From Streptomyces lavendulae subsp. lavendulae (lineage in GTDB: Bacteria; Actinomycetota; Actinomycetes; Streptomycetales; Streptomycetaceae), in the NCBI RefSeq assembly GCF_002803845.1, contig NZ_CP024985.1, positions 5,219,501 to 5,283,500 of the forward strand: a DNA stretch of 64,000 bases, given 5' to 3'. Shown piece after piece: positions 41,311-50,538 of this stretch; positions within the stretch are counted from its first letter, which is position 1; each line of letters starts with the position of its first letter. The position numbers and the translations under genes are program-made. The notes under the pieces are model-generated. The model was not told where the DNA came from. It searched no databases and worked only from the letters and a program-made list of their open reading frames with translations.

Positions 41311-41790
41311 TCACAGGTCACCGTCCGCCGACTCGTCCGAGGGCCACGGGTCGCGCAGCCACAGCTCGTCCGCCGGGGTCGGGGTCAGCAGCTCCGCCAG
41401 CGCCGCGTCCAGTCCGAGCCGGTCCGCCTCGGTCCCCGGCGGAACCACGCGCAGGGTCCGCTCCAGCCAGGCCGACACCGATCCGGCCGGGGCCTCCAGG
41501 AGGGCGTCGCCGTCGGGAGAGCTGAGCGCCATGCACAGGACCGCCCTGCTGTCGATCTTCGTGGGCCAGATCCGGACGTCTCCGTGCCCGCACGGGCGGA
41601 ACACCCCCTCGACGAGCAGCTCGCGCGCGAAGGTCCAGTTGACCGGGGTGTCGGAGCCGGTGTGGAAGGTGACGTGCACGGCGAACGGGTCGTCCGTGAG
41701 GTACAGCAGCTTGGCGGGGACGGGGACGCTCCGCTCGGGTGACAGGACCAGCTTGAGTTCCAGTTCGCGTTCGATGACGGGGTGGTGCAT
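41311..41790 (-). CDS. ssgG: SsgA-like sporulation protein (SsgG)
   Basis: 159 residues, GAGG 6 nt before the ATG. VLSPERSVPVPAKLLYLTDD, PFAVHVTFHTGSDTPVNWTF, ARELLVEGVFRPCGHGDVRI are the defining blocks of SsgA-like proteins (SALPs), found only in sporulating actinomycetes, which guide septum placement, and spore-wall maturation. By gene neighbourhood (between hppD-side genes and M6 protease) I assign SsgG, which in S. coelicolor helps ensure that no septum is skipped. The subtype is inferred from synteny. Confidence 0.85.
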   Translation of the reverse strand: MHHPVIERELELKLVLSPERSVPVPAKLLYLTDDPFAVHVTFHTGSDTPVNWTFARELLVEGVFRPCGHGDVRIWPTKIDSRAVLCMALSSPDGDALLEAPAGSVSAWLERTLRVVPPGTEADRLGLDAALAELLTPTPADELWLRDPWPSDESADGDL

Positions 41791-42070
41791 GGCGGCCTCA
41801 CTTCGGTGCTTCGCGTGCGGGTGCGGGCGCCGGAACGGCCCCCACACCCGCAGAGAGCGCGGGTGTGCCCGGGTATGACGCGACTTTCGGCACCGAATGC
41901 GAGGTTGGCCGAAATCTCTCGGCTGGCCGAAAACAATCGGATGGGGTGACGTTCGCCCGAAGGCTTGGAATCTCCCGTTACCGGACCTGTCGGGAGGGGG
42001 TTCTTGGCTATGGTCCTCCCCTTGGGTCCTCCCCTGCACAATCCTCAAGCCACGATCGGAGTTGGGGACA

Positions 42071-43486
42071 TTGACGGCCTCCCCTGGTGACGGCGAGCAC
42101 GCGGCCCGCGAGGGCTACTACCCCGATCCGTCCATCCCCGGGTACGTCCGGTACTGGAACGGCGCTGCCTGGGTCCCGGGTACGAGCCGCCCCGCCGCGT
42201 CCGCCGCCCCGGCCTCCGCCCCCGCCGCGGCGTTCGCGTCGGCTTCCGCGTCGCCGTCGCCGTCGGCTTCGGCATCGGCTTCGGCCTCCGCGTCGGTGTC
42301 CCGAGTCGTTCCCGTGGACGAGACGGGGCCGGTGTTCCTGGACGAGACCTCCGCGACCGAGGCGCTGACCGGGCCCGGACCGGACGCCGATCCGGCCGGC
42401 TGGCAGGCGGACCCCCTCCACCAGGCGGGCTTCGGCGGCCCCCGCGACGTGCGCGTCTCCTGGGGCGGCCCGGCGGAACCGGAGCCCCGCCCCGGGGGGA
42501 TCTCCCTGGCCCGGCCCGCCCCCGCCCCCGCCCCCGCGCCGGTTCCCGCGGCTCCCGCCGCCCCGGCCCGGCAGGCCCCGGCGCAGGCCGCGGCGGAGGG
42601 CGCGGGCATCCTCTCGGCCCGCCCGCCGGCCTGGCCCGACGCGCCGGGGGCCGGCACCTCGGGTCTCACCTCCAGCTGGCCGGAGGCCACCGCGTCCGCA
42701 CCGCGGCCCGCGCGCGTGGCGCCCGAGGCGGAACCGTACGGAGGGTGGCCCCCTGCGACCCCGTCCGCGACGGCAGCCCCCACGGCTCCGCCGGCCCCTC
42801 CAGCCCCCGCACCCCCCTCGACCCCCTCGGCGTTCGAGCCGCGGGACGCCGGCCGGAGCGCCGGGAGCGCCCCGGCCCCGGGCGAGGCCGCGCCCCCCGC
42901 CGCGCCGCGCCCCGCGCCCCGCAGCGCCGACGGCGCCCCCGCCGCCACTCCCGCCACTCCCGCCCCGGTCCCTCCCGGGGAGGCGACCCGGGCCGTCTTC
43001 GAGCGGATGGCCGAGCACGCCGTACGTCCCGCCGGGCTGATCCGCCGGATCCTGGCCCGCGCCCTGGACTCCCTCGTCCTCGCCGGGGTCGCGACGGCCG
43101 TCGCGCTGCCCCTCGTACCGCGGGCGACGGCCCACGTTCAGGTGAAGGTCGACGGGGCGCGGGCGAGCGGGCGCACCACCACGGTGTGGCTGCTCGACGG
43201 CACCATCACCGGCTACCTGGGCCTGGTCCTGGCGGCCGTCCTCGTCTTCGGGGTGTTCTACGAGGCCCTGCCCACCGCCCGCTGGGGCCGCACCCCGGGC
43301 AAGAAGCTGTTCGGGGTCCGCGTCCTGGCCGCCGCCACCCTGCGTCCGCCGGGTTTCGGGGCGGCCCTGCGGCGCTGGCTGGTGTACGCCCTGCTGGGTC
43401 TGCCGGGGAGCCTGTGGGCCCTGCTGGACCGCCCCCGCCGGCGGGCCTGGCACGACCGGGCCGCCGGGACGTACGTGGCCCGCTGA
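42071..43486 (+). CDS. DUF2510 plus RDD domain membrane protein
   Basis: 471 residues from TTG 42071 (GGAG about 11 nt upstream; start moderately sure). REGYYPDPSIPGYVRYWNG (about 15-35) is the DUF2510 motif common in actinobacterial membrane proteins. Residues about 45-315 are Ala/Ser/Pro-rich, including SASASASASAS. The C-terminus (about 317-471) is an RDD domain: LARALDSLVLAGVATAVALP, GRTPGKKLFGVRVL, RPRRRAWHDRAAGTYVAR. RDD proteins are three-helix membrane proteins; some exchange Na+/H+. Divergent from ssgG. Confidence 0.82.
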   Translation: MTASPGDGEHAAREGYYPDPSIPGYVRYWNGAAWVPGTSRPAASAAPASAPAAAFASASASPSPSASASASASASVSRVVPVDETGPVFLDETSATEALTGPGPDADPAGWQADPLHQAGFGGPRDVRVSWGGPAEPEPRPGGISLARPAPAPAPAPVPAAPAAPARQAPAQAAAEGAGILSARPPAWPDAPGAGTSGLTSSWPEATASAPRPARVAPEAEPYGGWPPATPSATAAPTAPPAPPAPAPPSTPSAFEPRDAGRSAGSAPAPGEAAPPAAPRPAPRSADGAPAATPATPAPVPPGEATRAVFERMAEHAVRPAGLIRRILARALDSLVLAGVATAVALPLVPRATAHVQVKVDGARASGRTTTVWLLDGTITGYLGLVLAAVLVFGVFYEALPTARWGRTPGKKLFGVRVLAAATLRPPGFGAALRRWLVYALLGLPGSLWALLDRPRRRAWHDRAAGTYVAR

Positions 43487-43574
43487 CGCCGCGGCGGGGC
43501 CGCCTCCGGGGGCCGGTACCCCGAACGGACTCCGTCCCGTTGCGGACCCCGCGGACCCGGGTTCGACTCGGGCC

Positions 43575-44303
43575 ATGAGTACCGACCAGCCGCCGCCGGG
43601 CCAGCCGCCCGAGGACGACCCGTTCCTCAAGAAGCCCCAGGAACCGACGCCTCCGTCGGGCGGTTCGCCGTACGGCTCACCGCCTCCGCCGCCCGGCGGC
43701 GGCAGCCCGCCCCCGCCGCCCCCGCCCCCCGGCGGCGGGTACCCCCCGCCCCCGCCCCCGTACGGCGGCGGCGGGGACCCGTATGGCGGGGGAGGCGGCT
43801 ACGGCATGCCCGACCCGCTCGCCGGGATGCCCCCGCTCGCCGACTTCGGCAGGCGGCTGACGGCGCGCATCATCGACCTGTTCATCGTCGGGGTGCCGCT
43901 GTTCCTCATCCAGCTGGCGTTCGGCAGGAACCGGTACGTGGTGGACACGGGCAAGGGGGAGGACGTCAGCGAGGTCATCACGAAGTCGTACAACGGCTCC
44001 GGTCTGCTGTGGACGCTCATCTCGATCGTCGCGTACGTCGGCTACGACTGGTGGCTGACCAAGCAGAGCGGCCGGACGGTGGGCAAGAAGATCATGGGCC
44101 TGCGCGTCGCGATGCTCAACGACGGCAGCGTGCCCCCGTCGAACGCCTCGCTCGGCCGCGCCGCCGTGCTCTGGATCCCGACCCTGGTGTGCTGCTTCTG
44201 CCTGTGGCCGCTCGCCCTGATCGTGTCGATGCTCGTCGACAAACCGTACCGGCAGGGCCTGCACGACAAGGTGGCCAAGACCGTTGTGGTCAAGGTCACT
44301 TAG
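43575..44303 (+). CDS. RDD domain membrane protein with Pro/Gly-rich N-terminus
   Basis: 242 residues. The first 90 residues are Pro/Gly runs (PPPPPPPGGGYPPPPPPYGG); then FGRRLTARIIDLFIVGVPLF opens the RDD domain, with GRTVGKKIMGLRVAMLNDG and CLWPLALIVSMLVDKPYRQG, LHDKVAKTVVV. It follows a second RDD gene 88 bases upstream, suggesting a co-transcribed pair that could assemble together. Confidence 0.86.
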   Translation: MSTDQPPPGQPPEDDPFLKKPQEPTPPSGGSPYGSPPPPPGGGSPPPPPPPPGGGYPPPPPPYGGGGDPYGGGGGYGMPDPLAGMPPLADFGRRLTARIIDLFIVGVPLFLIQLAFGRNRYVVDTGKGEDVSEVITKSYNGSGLLWTLISIVAYVGYDWWLTKQSGRTVGKKIMGLRVAMLNDGSVPPSNASLGRAAVLWIPTLVCCFCLWPLALIVSMLVDKPYRQGLHDKVAKTVVVKVT

Positions 44304-44325
44304 CGGCGTACGCGTACGGGTCCGC

Positions 44326-44359
44326 GCGGGCGGCCGTCCCCCCGGGGGTGGCCGCCCGC
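44326..44359. terminator. Terminator after RDD gene
   Basis: GCGGGCGGCC (44326-44335) with GGCCGCCCGC (44350-44359) around a C/G-rich loop; also faces the end of the small membrane protein gene. Confidence 0.6.
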
Positions 44360-44387
44360 TCCGGTGTGTCCGCTCCGGCGCGCCCGC

Positions 44388-44678
44388 TCAGTGGTGGACG
44401 GGGTGCTCGGCGGGGGCCGTCCGCGGTTCGGGCACCCGGTGGGCGTCCGGGGCGGTGGCGGTGGCGGCCGCCTGCCCCGTCCGCCCGGCGGCGTGCCGGC
44501 CGCGCCGGCGCGGCTGCGGCACGGTGAGGGCGACCAGCAGCCCGAGGGCGAGCGCGGCCGCGGAGATGACGGCCACTCCGAGCCCCGTGCTCGTCTGCGA
44601 GAGCAGCAGCATGGCGATCGTCGACACGATGACGGTGGCGGAGCCGTAGGCGAGCTGTGCGGCAGTCGGACGCGGCAT
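44388..44678 (-). CDS. Small two-helix membrane protein
   Basis: 96 residues from ATG 44678 with GAGGACGG upstream. Two hydrophobic segments (LAYGSATVIVSTIAMLLLSQ, GVAVISAAALALGLLVALTV) and an Arg-rich C-terminal tail inside. I do not recognise the family. Confidence 0.7.
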   Translation of the reverse strand: MPRPTAAQLAYGSATVIVSTIAMLLLSQTSTGLGVAVISAAALALGLLVALTVPQPRRRGRHAAGRTGQAAATATAPDAHRVPEPRTAPAEHPVHH

Positions 44679-45069
44679 GGCGTGTTCCGTCCTCAAGGCG
44701 GGGAGGGGGAGCCGGCCCGACCGGTCGCGCGTCGGGTGACTCCAGGACGGCATGCCCGAGCCGCACCAGAAGTAAGCGTGACCTTACCCACGGTGTCGCA
44801 GCACGGGGGGCGCACGGGCTCACGTGATGCGCCGTCACCGGCCTCCCCGGAGCGCCCTTCGCCCTGGATGGCCCCCGTTGGCGGCGGAACGTCCGAATAG
44901 CGGAACTCCTTGACCGCATAGTGCAGTTGTAAGGAAGAAGTCAAGGTCTGTCTTTTCTTTAGACTCTCCGGTCAAATGTCGTCACTTGAGACGCGCGCCG
45001 CGCGGAACCCCCCGCTCCTATGGAGACGTTCCGACCTACGTTGCGGCCGCGGGAGGGGAACGACATCAA
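44679..45069. other. 391-base divergent intergenic region
   Basis: Separates the small membrane protein and the M6 protease gene. GTAAG-cgtgac-CTTAC at 44772-44787 is a small inverted repeat. An AT-richer patch at about 44905-44975 (GTTGTAAGGAAGAAGTCAAG, CTTTAGACTC) probably holds the protease promoter; GGAGGGG at 45053-45059 is its ribosome binding site. No gene seen. Confidence 0.5.
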
Positions 45070-47484
45070 GTGACCGGCAATTCCGTCAGACGACGCACCC
45101 TGCGCACCCTGGCCATCGGTGTGACCATGGCCGCCTGCGCGACCAGCGCCACCTTCTTCACCGTCACCGCGGCCCAGGCGGACGACAAGGGCCCCGGCGT
45201 CGCCGCTTCCGACCGGCAGGACCCGACCGCTCCTGCCAAGCTCGTCGACCACGACCTCAAGGGTCCGTTCAGCGAGCAGCAGGAGAAGCAGAAGAAGGCC
45301 GCCCTGGAGCAGGTGCTGAGCGGCAAGAAGGACGTCGAGCAGCGCGGCGCCTCGAAGGTCGTCAAGCTCGACGACAAGAAGTACGTCGAGCTCGGCCGCG
45401 AGAAGACCGACAAGATCTTCACCATCCTCGTCGAGTTCGGCGACCAGGTCGACAACACGACCATGTTCGACCCGGACGGCCCCGACGGCCCGAAGCCGCC
45501 CGTGCCGAAGTACGGCGGCACCCCCGGCCCGCTGCACAACCAGATCGCGCAGCCGGACCGCGCGACCAACAACAGCACGGCCTGGCAGAAGGACTACAGC
45601 CGCCAGCACTTCCAGGACCTGTACTTCGGTACCGGTCAGGGCAAGGACTCGCTGAAGACCTACTACGAGAAGACCTCCTCGGGCCGCTACTCCGTCGACG
45701 GCCAGGTCGCCGACTGGGTCAAGATCCCGTACAACGAGGCCCGTTACGGCTCGAACTACTGCGGCCAGACCAACTGCTCCAACGTGTGGGACACCGTCAA
45801 GGACGGCGTCAACGCGTGGGTGGAGGCCCAGAAGAAGGCCGGTAAGACCGACGCCGAGATCAAGGCCACGCTGGCGCAGTACGACCAGTGGGACCGCAAC
45901 GACTACGACGGCGACGGCAACTTCAACGAGCCCGACGGCTACATCGACCACTTCCAGATCGTCCACGCGGGCGAGGACGAGTCGGCCGGCGGCGGCGTGC
46001 AGGGCACCAACGCGCTGTGGGCGCACCGCTGGTACGCGTACGGCACCGACGCCGGCAAGACCGGCCCGGCGAACAACAAGGCCGGCGGTACCCAGATCGG
46101 TGACACCGGCATCTGGGTCGGCGACTACACGATGCAGCCGGAGAACGGCGGCCTCGGCGTCTTCGCGCACGAGTACGGCCACGACCTCGGTCTGCCGGAC
46201 CTATACGACACCTCCGGCGGCGGCGACAACTCCGTCGGCTTCTGGTCCCTGATGTCGGCCGGCTCCTGGCTCGGCGACGGCAAGGAGTCCATAGGCAACG
46301 TCCCCGGCGACATGACCGCCTGGGACAAGCTGCAGCTGGGCTGGCTGAACTTCGACAAGGCCAAGGCCGCGACGAAGTCCACCCACAAGCTGGGTGTGTC
46401 GGCGTACAACACCAAGGACAAGCAGGCGCTGCTCGTCGAGCTGCCGAAGAAGCAGGTCAAGACCGACATCGTCGCTCCCGCCGAGGGTTCCTCGCAGTGG
46501 TGGAGCAACATGGGTGACGACCTCAAGAACACCCTCACCCGCACCGTCGACCTGACGGGCAAGAAGTCCGCCGCCCTTTCCCTCAAGGGCTGGTGGGACA
46601 TCGAGGCCGACTACGACTTCCTCTACACCGAGGTGTCCACGGACGGCGGCGCCACCTGGACGGCGCTGCACGGCACCGCCGACGGCGCGGCCATCCCGTC
46701 CGACGCCTCCGGCAGCCCGTCGCTGACCGGTGTCTCGGGTGCCTGGAAGTCCCTGAACTTCCCGCTCGACGCCTACGCGGGCAAGAAGGTCGACCTCCGC
46801 TTCCGCTACCAGACGGACGGCGGCGCGGGCGGCAAGGGCTTCACCGCCGACGCCCTCAACCTGACCGCGGACGGCGCCACCGTCTTCGCCGACGGCGCCG
46901 AGAACGGCGACAACGGCTGGACCGCCAAGGGCTTCTCCCGCCAGGGCGCCGGCTTCACCAAGGAGTACGCGCAGTACTACCTGGCCGAGAACCGCCGCTA
47001 CGTCTCGTACGACTCGACCCTCAAGGTCGGCCCGTACAACTTCGGCTTCGCCAACACCAAGCCGGGCTGGGTCGAGCACTACCCGTACCAGGACGGCCTG
47101 CTGCTGTGGCTCTGGGACACCTCCCAGAAGGACAACAACACCAGCCAGCACCCGGGCTCCGGTCTGATCCTGCCGATCGACGCCAACGCCAAGCCGATGA
47201 AGTGGTCGGACGGCACCCTGCTGCGGAACAAGATCCAGCCGTACGACGCCCCGTTCAGCGCCTACTCGACGGACGCGTTCACGCTGCACAAGAACGGTGA
47301 GGCGCTCTTCGTCAAGCCGAAGCCTGCCCAGCTGGTCTTCGACGACCACAAGGGCAAGTACTGGTACGAGGAGAACCCGACCGGTTCGGTGAAGGTCACT
47401 GACACCAACACCAAGATCAAGATCGCGAAGGAGACCTACGACGGCCTCCAGATGACGGTCGAGGTCGGCCCCGCCACCAAGTAA
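45070..47484 (+). CDS. Secreted M6-family metalloprotease (immune inhibitor A-like)
   Basis: 804 residues from GTG 45070. Signal peptide with RRR start (SVRRRTLRTLAIGVTMAACA) ends about AQA (38); a propeptide follows. HEYGHDLGLPD (His367, Glu368, His371) is the zinc site extended by the metzincin-like Asp. The C-terminal half has a jelly-roll-like domain (LKGWWDIEADYDFLYTEVST, FRYQTDGGAGGKGFTADALN) typical of immune inhibitor A. The enzyme degrades extracellular proteins and may have a role in aerial growth. A strong hairpin terminator follows. Confidence 0.93.
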   Translation: MTGNSVRRRTLRTLAIGVTMAACATSATFFTVTAAQADDKGPGVAASDRQDPTAPAKLVDHDLKGPFSEQQEKQKKAALEQVLSGKKDVEQRGASKVVKLDDKKYVELGREKTDKIFTILVEFGDQVDNTTMFDPDGPDGPKPPVPKYGGTPGPLHNQIAQPDRATNNSTAWQKDYSRQHFQDLYFGTGQGKDSLKTYYEKTSSGRYSVDGQVADWVKIPYNEARYGSNYCGQTNCSNVWDTVKDGVNAWVEAQKKAGKTDAEIKATLAQYDQWDRNDYDGDGNFNEPDGYIDHFQIVHAGEDESAGGGVQGTNALWAHRWYAYGTDAGKTGPANNKAGGTQIGDTGIWVGDYTMQPENGGLGVFAHEYGHDLGLPDLYDTSGGGDNSVGFWSLMSAGSWLGDGKESIGNVPGDMTAWDKLQLGWLNFDKAKAATKSTHKLGVSAYNTKDKQALLVELPKKQVKTDIVAPAEGSSQWWSNMGDDLKNTLTRTVDLTGKKSAALSLKGWWDIEADYDFLYTEVSTDGGATWTALHGTADGAAIPSDASGSPSLTGVSGAWKSLNFPLDAYAGKKVDLRFRYQTDGGAGGKGFTADALNLTADGATVFADGAENGDNGWTAKGFSRQGAGFTKEYAQYYLAENRRYVSYDSTLKVGPYNFGFANTKPGWVEHYPYQDGLLLWLWDTSQKDNNTSQHPGSGLILPIDANAKPMKWSDGTLLRNKIQPYDAPFSAYSTDAFTLHKNGEALFVKPKPAQLVFDDHKGKYWYEENPTGSVKVTDTNTKIKIAKETYDGLQMTVEVGPATK

Positions 47485-47510
47485 CTCAGTAAAACCGCAG
47501 GTCAAAGCAT

Positions 47511-47546
47511 GATCGGCCGTCGCCCTCTAGCGGGCGGCGGCCGATC
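47511..47546 (+). terminator. Terminator after M6 protease
   Basis: GATCGGCCG-t-CGCCC and GGGCG-g-CGGCCGATC arms (47511-47525 / 47532-47546), followed by GCGTTT. Confidence 0.8.
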
Positions 47547-47596
47547 GCGTTTAGATGCGGGTGCGAGTTTTCTTATTGACGGGGGAGCTGAAGATC

Positions 47597-47902
47597 ATGC
47601 CAGGTGGAGGTTTCGTCAGACTGCCGGGCGGCAGTGTGGTGGTCGCGCTGACGCTGCCGCGCCCGACCGGAGAGGGCGGAAACGTCCGCGTGCTGGTGCA
47701 CGCCGCGAACCGGGCCCGCGCCCTGACCAGGCTGCGGAACCTCGGCATGCGGGCCGTCTACCTGCGCGGCAACGCCCAGCCGCCGACCCCGGACGAGGTC
47801 ACGGCCGTCCTCCACCACCCCGACGGGCTGCTGTGGCGCTGCGCACCGGACCGGGCGGCGGAACTGTGGCACCCGATCCGCGCCCTCCTGGGCAACGCCT
47901 AG
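47597..47902 (+). CDS. Conserved hypothetical protein
   Basis: 101 residues from ATG 47597, with GGGGGAG 9 nt upstream. MPGGGFVRLPGGSVVVALTL, VRVLVHAANRARALTRLRNL, VTAVLHHPDGLLWRCAPDRA form an alpha/beta pattern without a motif I can name. Soluble, no signal peptide. It stands alone between two terminator-like regions. Confidence 0.75.
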   Translation: MPGGGFVRLPGGSVVVALTLPRPTGEGGNVRVLVHAANRARALTRLRNLGMRAVYLRGNAQPPTPDEVTAVLHHPDGLLWRCAPDRAAELWHPIRALLGNA

Positions 47903-48076
47903 CCGCGTCCGCGGAGGGGCTGGAGGGGGCGTGGGGCAGGTCTGTGGCCCCCGGGAGCGGCCTGGGGCGCCCCGGTGCCGGGGCGCGCCGTGCGCGCCCG
48001 CCAGGCGGGTCCCCGCGCCCGGCCCGTCAGGTCGCCGGCTGCCCGGGTCGGTGCGGCCGAGCGGTGCCCTGCCCTG

Positions 48077-48087
48077 CCCCCCCCCCC
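48077..48087. repeat. Homopolymer of 11 cytosines
   Basis: An 11-C tract in the 208-base gap before pncA, a likely slippage site, and hard to sequence accurately. The rest of the gap is C/G-rich and holds no gene. Confidence 0.8.
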
Positions 48088-48110
48088 GCCCCGCCCCGCG
48101 GCCCGTCAGG

Positions 48111-48710
48111 TCAGCGGCCGCCCGGGGCGGTGCCCACCAGGGCCACGCCGGCCGTGCGCAGGTCGTCCAGGGCGCGGGTGGTGGTGTGGGGGGCCACGGC
48201 GGCCGTGAGGTCCAGCAGGACGCGGGTGGCGAACCCGGCGCGGGCCGCGTCCAGGGCGGTGGCCTTCACGCAGTGGTCGGTGGCGATGCCGACCACGTCG
48301 ACCTCGCTCACCTCCCGCTCGCGCAGCCACTCGGCGAGCGTCACGCCGTTCTCGTCGGCCCCCTCGAAACCGCTGTACGCGGCCTCGTACGCGCCCTTGT
48401 CGAAGACGGCGGCGACCGCGCCGGAGGCGACGGCCGGGGCGAAGTTCGGGTGGAAGCCGACGCCCTCGGTCCCGGCGACGCAGTGCACCGGCCAGGAGGT
48501 CTCGAAGTCGGGCTCGGCCGGGGGCAGCGCGAAGTGCGGACCGGGGTCGACGTGGTGGTCCCGGGTGGCGACCACGTGCCGGTAGCCGGCGGTGCTCTGC
48601 CCGATCAGCTCGGTGATCGCGGCGGCGACGTCGGCCCCGCCGGTGACGGCGAGGCTGCCGCCCTCGCAGAAGTCGTTCTGTACGTCGACGACGATCAGTG
48701 CGCGGTGCAT
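48111..48710 (-). CDS. pncA: Nicotinamidase
   Basis: 199 residues. It hydrolyses nicotinamide to nicotinate in NAD salvage. The catalytic triad is Asp9 (IVVDVQNDF), Lys105 (AVFDKGAYE) and Cys147 (GIATDHCVKATALDA); Asp51, His53 and His59 (TRDHHVDPGPHF) bind the metal. It lies 103 bases downstream of pncB, whose product uses nicotinate, on the same strand, a functional pair. Confidence 0.94.
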   Translation of the reverse strand: MHRALIVVDVQNDFCEGGSLAVTGGADVAAAITELIGQSTAGYRHVVATRDHHVDPGPHFALPPAEPDFETSWPVHCVAGTEGVGFHPNFAPAVASGAVAAVFDKGAYEAAYSGFEGADENGVTLAEWLREREVSEVDVVGIATDHCVKATALDAARAGFATRVLLDLTAAVAPHTTTRALDDLRTAGVALVGTAPGGR

Positions 48711-48813
48711 GTCACGTGCCTTTCGGCTGGTTGGTGTGCGGCGGGCCCTGCGGGGGCTTCTCCCCCGCCCCGCCCCTACCCGAAACGGGCCCGCGCCCGC
48801 TCCGTCCCGCGCT

Positions 48814-50142
48814 TCAGAGGTACTCCGTCGGGATGACGGCCTCGCCGCGGGAGAGCTGCGTCGCCGAGAGGGGCAGAGCGGCGCGGGCCGCCAGATGGCG
48901 GTCGCGGGCGGCCTCCAGGGGTTCGCGGGCCACGACCTCGCCCGCCTTGACGAGCTGGGTCAGCAGCTGGCGGCCGGCCAGGGCGGCCGGTACCGGGCCG
49001 GTGCCGACGACCTCGGCCTCGGCGATCCCGTCCGCGTCCACCCGGCGCGCGGCCCACTTGCGTCCGCCGATGGAGGTCTTGCCGCCGGAGGACTTCTTCG
49101 CCACCGGGGCCAGGGCGGCCTTCGGGTCGGCGGAGACCGCCCGCGCGACCAGCTTGTAGACCATCGAGCACGTCGGGTGCCCGCTGCCCGTCACCAGCTG
49201 GGTGCCGACGCCGTACGCGTCCACCGGGGCCGCCGCCAGCGAGGCGATGGCGTACTCGTCCAGGTCCGAGGTGACCACGATCCGCGTGTTCACCGCGCCC
49301 AGCTCGTCCAGCTGCTGGCGCACCCGGTGCGCGACCAGCAGCAGGTCGCCGGAGTCGATCCGGACGGCGCCCAGGTCGGTGCCCGCCACGTCCACGGCGG
49401 TGCGGACGGCCTCGGCCACGTCGTAGGTGTCCACGAGCAGGGTGGTGCCCCGGCCCAGCGAGGCCACCTGGGCGGTGAACGCGTCCCGTTCGCTGTCGTG
49501 CACGAGGGTGAAGGCGTGCGCGCTGGTGCCGACCGTCGGGATCCCGTACCGGAAGCCGGCCGCCAGGTCGGAGGTGGAGGCGAAGCCGCCCACGTACGCG
49601 GCCCGCGCCGAGGCGACGGCGGCCAGCTCGTGGGTGCGCCGGGCGCCCATCTCGATCAGCGGCCGCCCGCCCGCGGCGGAGGCCATCCGGGAGGCGGCGG
49701 CCGCGATGGCGGAGTCGTGGTTGAGGATCGACAGGATCACGGTCTCCAGCAGCACGCACTCGGCGAAGCTGCCCTCGACCCGCAGGAGCGGTGATCCCGG
49801 GAAGTAGACCTCCCCCTCCGGATAGCCCCAGATGTCACCCGAGAAGCGGTACGACGCGAGCCAGTCCAGGGTCCGCATGTCGACGACGGCCCGCTCCCGC
49901 AGGAACTCCAGCACCGCCCCGTCGAAACGGAAGTTCTCGACGGCGTCCAGCACGCGCCCGGTGCCGGCGACGACTCCGTAGCGCCGGCCCTCGGGCAGCC
50001 GCCGGGTGAAGACCTCGAAGACCGAGCGCCGCTCGGCCGTGCCGTTGGCCAGGGCGGCCTGCAGCATCGTGAGCTCGTAATGGTCCGTGAAGAGCGCTGT
50101 CGACGGCACGTCCACCGGCAGGCCCAGGTCCGCAGGGTTCAT
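48814..50142 (-). CDS. pncB: Nicotinate phosphoribosyltransferase
   Basis: 442 residues from ATG 50142. STALFTDHYELTMLQAALAN, LIEMGARRTHELAAVASARA, VGTSAHAFTLVHDSERDAF and VRIDSGDL are conserved blocks of the enzyme, which makes nicotinate mononucleotide from nicotinate and PRPP. TAGCAT ends 7 bases before the ATG, predicting a leaderless mRNA, and a perfect inverted repeat covers the -35 region, so repression by an NAD- or nicotinate-sensing regulator is likely. Divergent from clpS. Confidence 0.94.
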   Translation of the reverse strand: MNPADLGLPVDVPSTALFTDHYELTMLQAALANGTAERRSVFEVFTRRLPEGRRYGVVAGTGRVLDAVENFRFDGAVLEFLRERAVVDMRTLDWLASYRFSGDIWGYPEGEVYFPGSPLLRVEGSFAECVLLETVILSILNHDSAIAAAASRMASAAGGRPLIEMGARRTHELAAVASARAAYVGGFASTSDLAAGFRYGIPTVGTSAHAFTLVHDSERDAFTAQVASLGRGTTLLVDTYDVAEAVRTAVDVAGTDLGAVRIDSGDLLLVAHRVRQQLDELGAVNTRIVVTSDLDEYAIASLAAAPVDAYGVGTQLVTGSGHPTCSMVYKLVARAVSADPKAALAPVAKKSSGGKTSIGGRKWAARRVDADGIAEAEVVGTGPVPAALAGRQLLTQLVKAGEVVAREPLEAARDRHLAARAALPLSATQLSRGEAVIPTEYL

Positions 50143-50149
50143 GTCACGG

Positions 50150-50155
50150 ATGCTA
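50150..50155 (-). promoter_or_regulatory. -10 element of pncB
   Basis: TAGCAT on the minus strand, 7 bases before ATG 50142; leaderless arrangement. Confidence 0.5.
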
Positions 50156-50160
50156 GCGCA

Positions 50161-50183
50161 CATCTCGTCAAAGTGACGAGATG
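50161..50183. promoter_or_regulatory. 10-bp perfect inverted repeat, candidate pncB operator
   Basis: CATCTCGTCA-aag-TGACGAGATG. It begins 6 bases upstream of the pncB -10, where the -35 should be. Confidence 0.65.
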
Positions 50184-50184
50184 T

Positions 50185-50211
50185 AGGGGCCCGTTTGTGC
50201 GACGGGCCCCT
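50185..50211. promoter_or_regulatory. Second inverted repeat between pncB and clpS
   Basis: AGGGGCCCGT-ttgtgcg-ACGGGCCCCT, perfect 10-bp arms, one base after the first repeat and 12 bases before the clpS start. It may be a clpS operator or a leader hairpin; no T tract, so not a clear terminator. Confidence 0.55.
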
Positions 50212-50223
50212 CGCAGTGGCAGC

Positions 50224-50538
50224 ATGGGACAAGTGAGTGTTGCTCCCATTGAGATCGAACGCACCGAATCGGCCGAAGAGACCTTCGCGGTCCCCGAACC
50301 CGACGTCCCGTGGGTGACCCTGGTGCACAACGACCCGGTCAACCTCATGAGCTACGTGACGTACGTGTTCCAGGCGTACTTCGGCTACCCCAAGGACAAG
50401 GCGACCCGGCTGATGATGGACGTCCACCACAAGGGCCGGGCGGTCGTGTCCAGCGGCACCCGCGAGGAGATGGAGCGGGACGTGCAGGCCATGCACGGCT
50501 ACGGGCTCTGGGCGACCCTCTCGCAGGACCGCTTCTGA
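50224..50538 (+). CDS. clpS: ClpS, N-end rule adaptor of Clp protease
   Basis: 104 residues from ATG 50224; GTG 50233 is an alternative and may be the real start. PWVTLVHNDPVNLMSYVTYV, TRLMMDVHHKGRAVV, SGTREEMERDVQAMHGYGLW are diagnostic. ClpS delivers proteins with destabilising N-terminal residues to ClpC/ClpA. Its gene overlaps the DUF2017 gene (TGATG), a conserved actinobacterial pairing. Confidence 0.95.
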   Translation: MGQVSVAPIEIERTESAEETFAVPEPDVPWVTLVHNDPVNLMSYVTYVFQAYFGYPKDKATRLMMDVHHKGRAVVSSGTREEMERDVQAMHGYGLWATLSQDRF

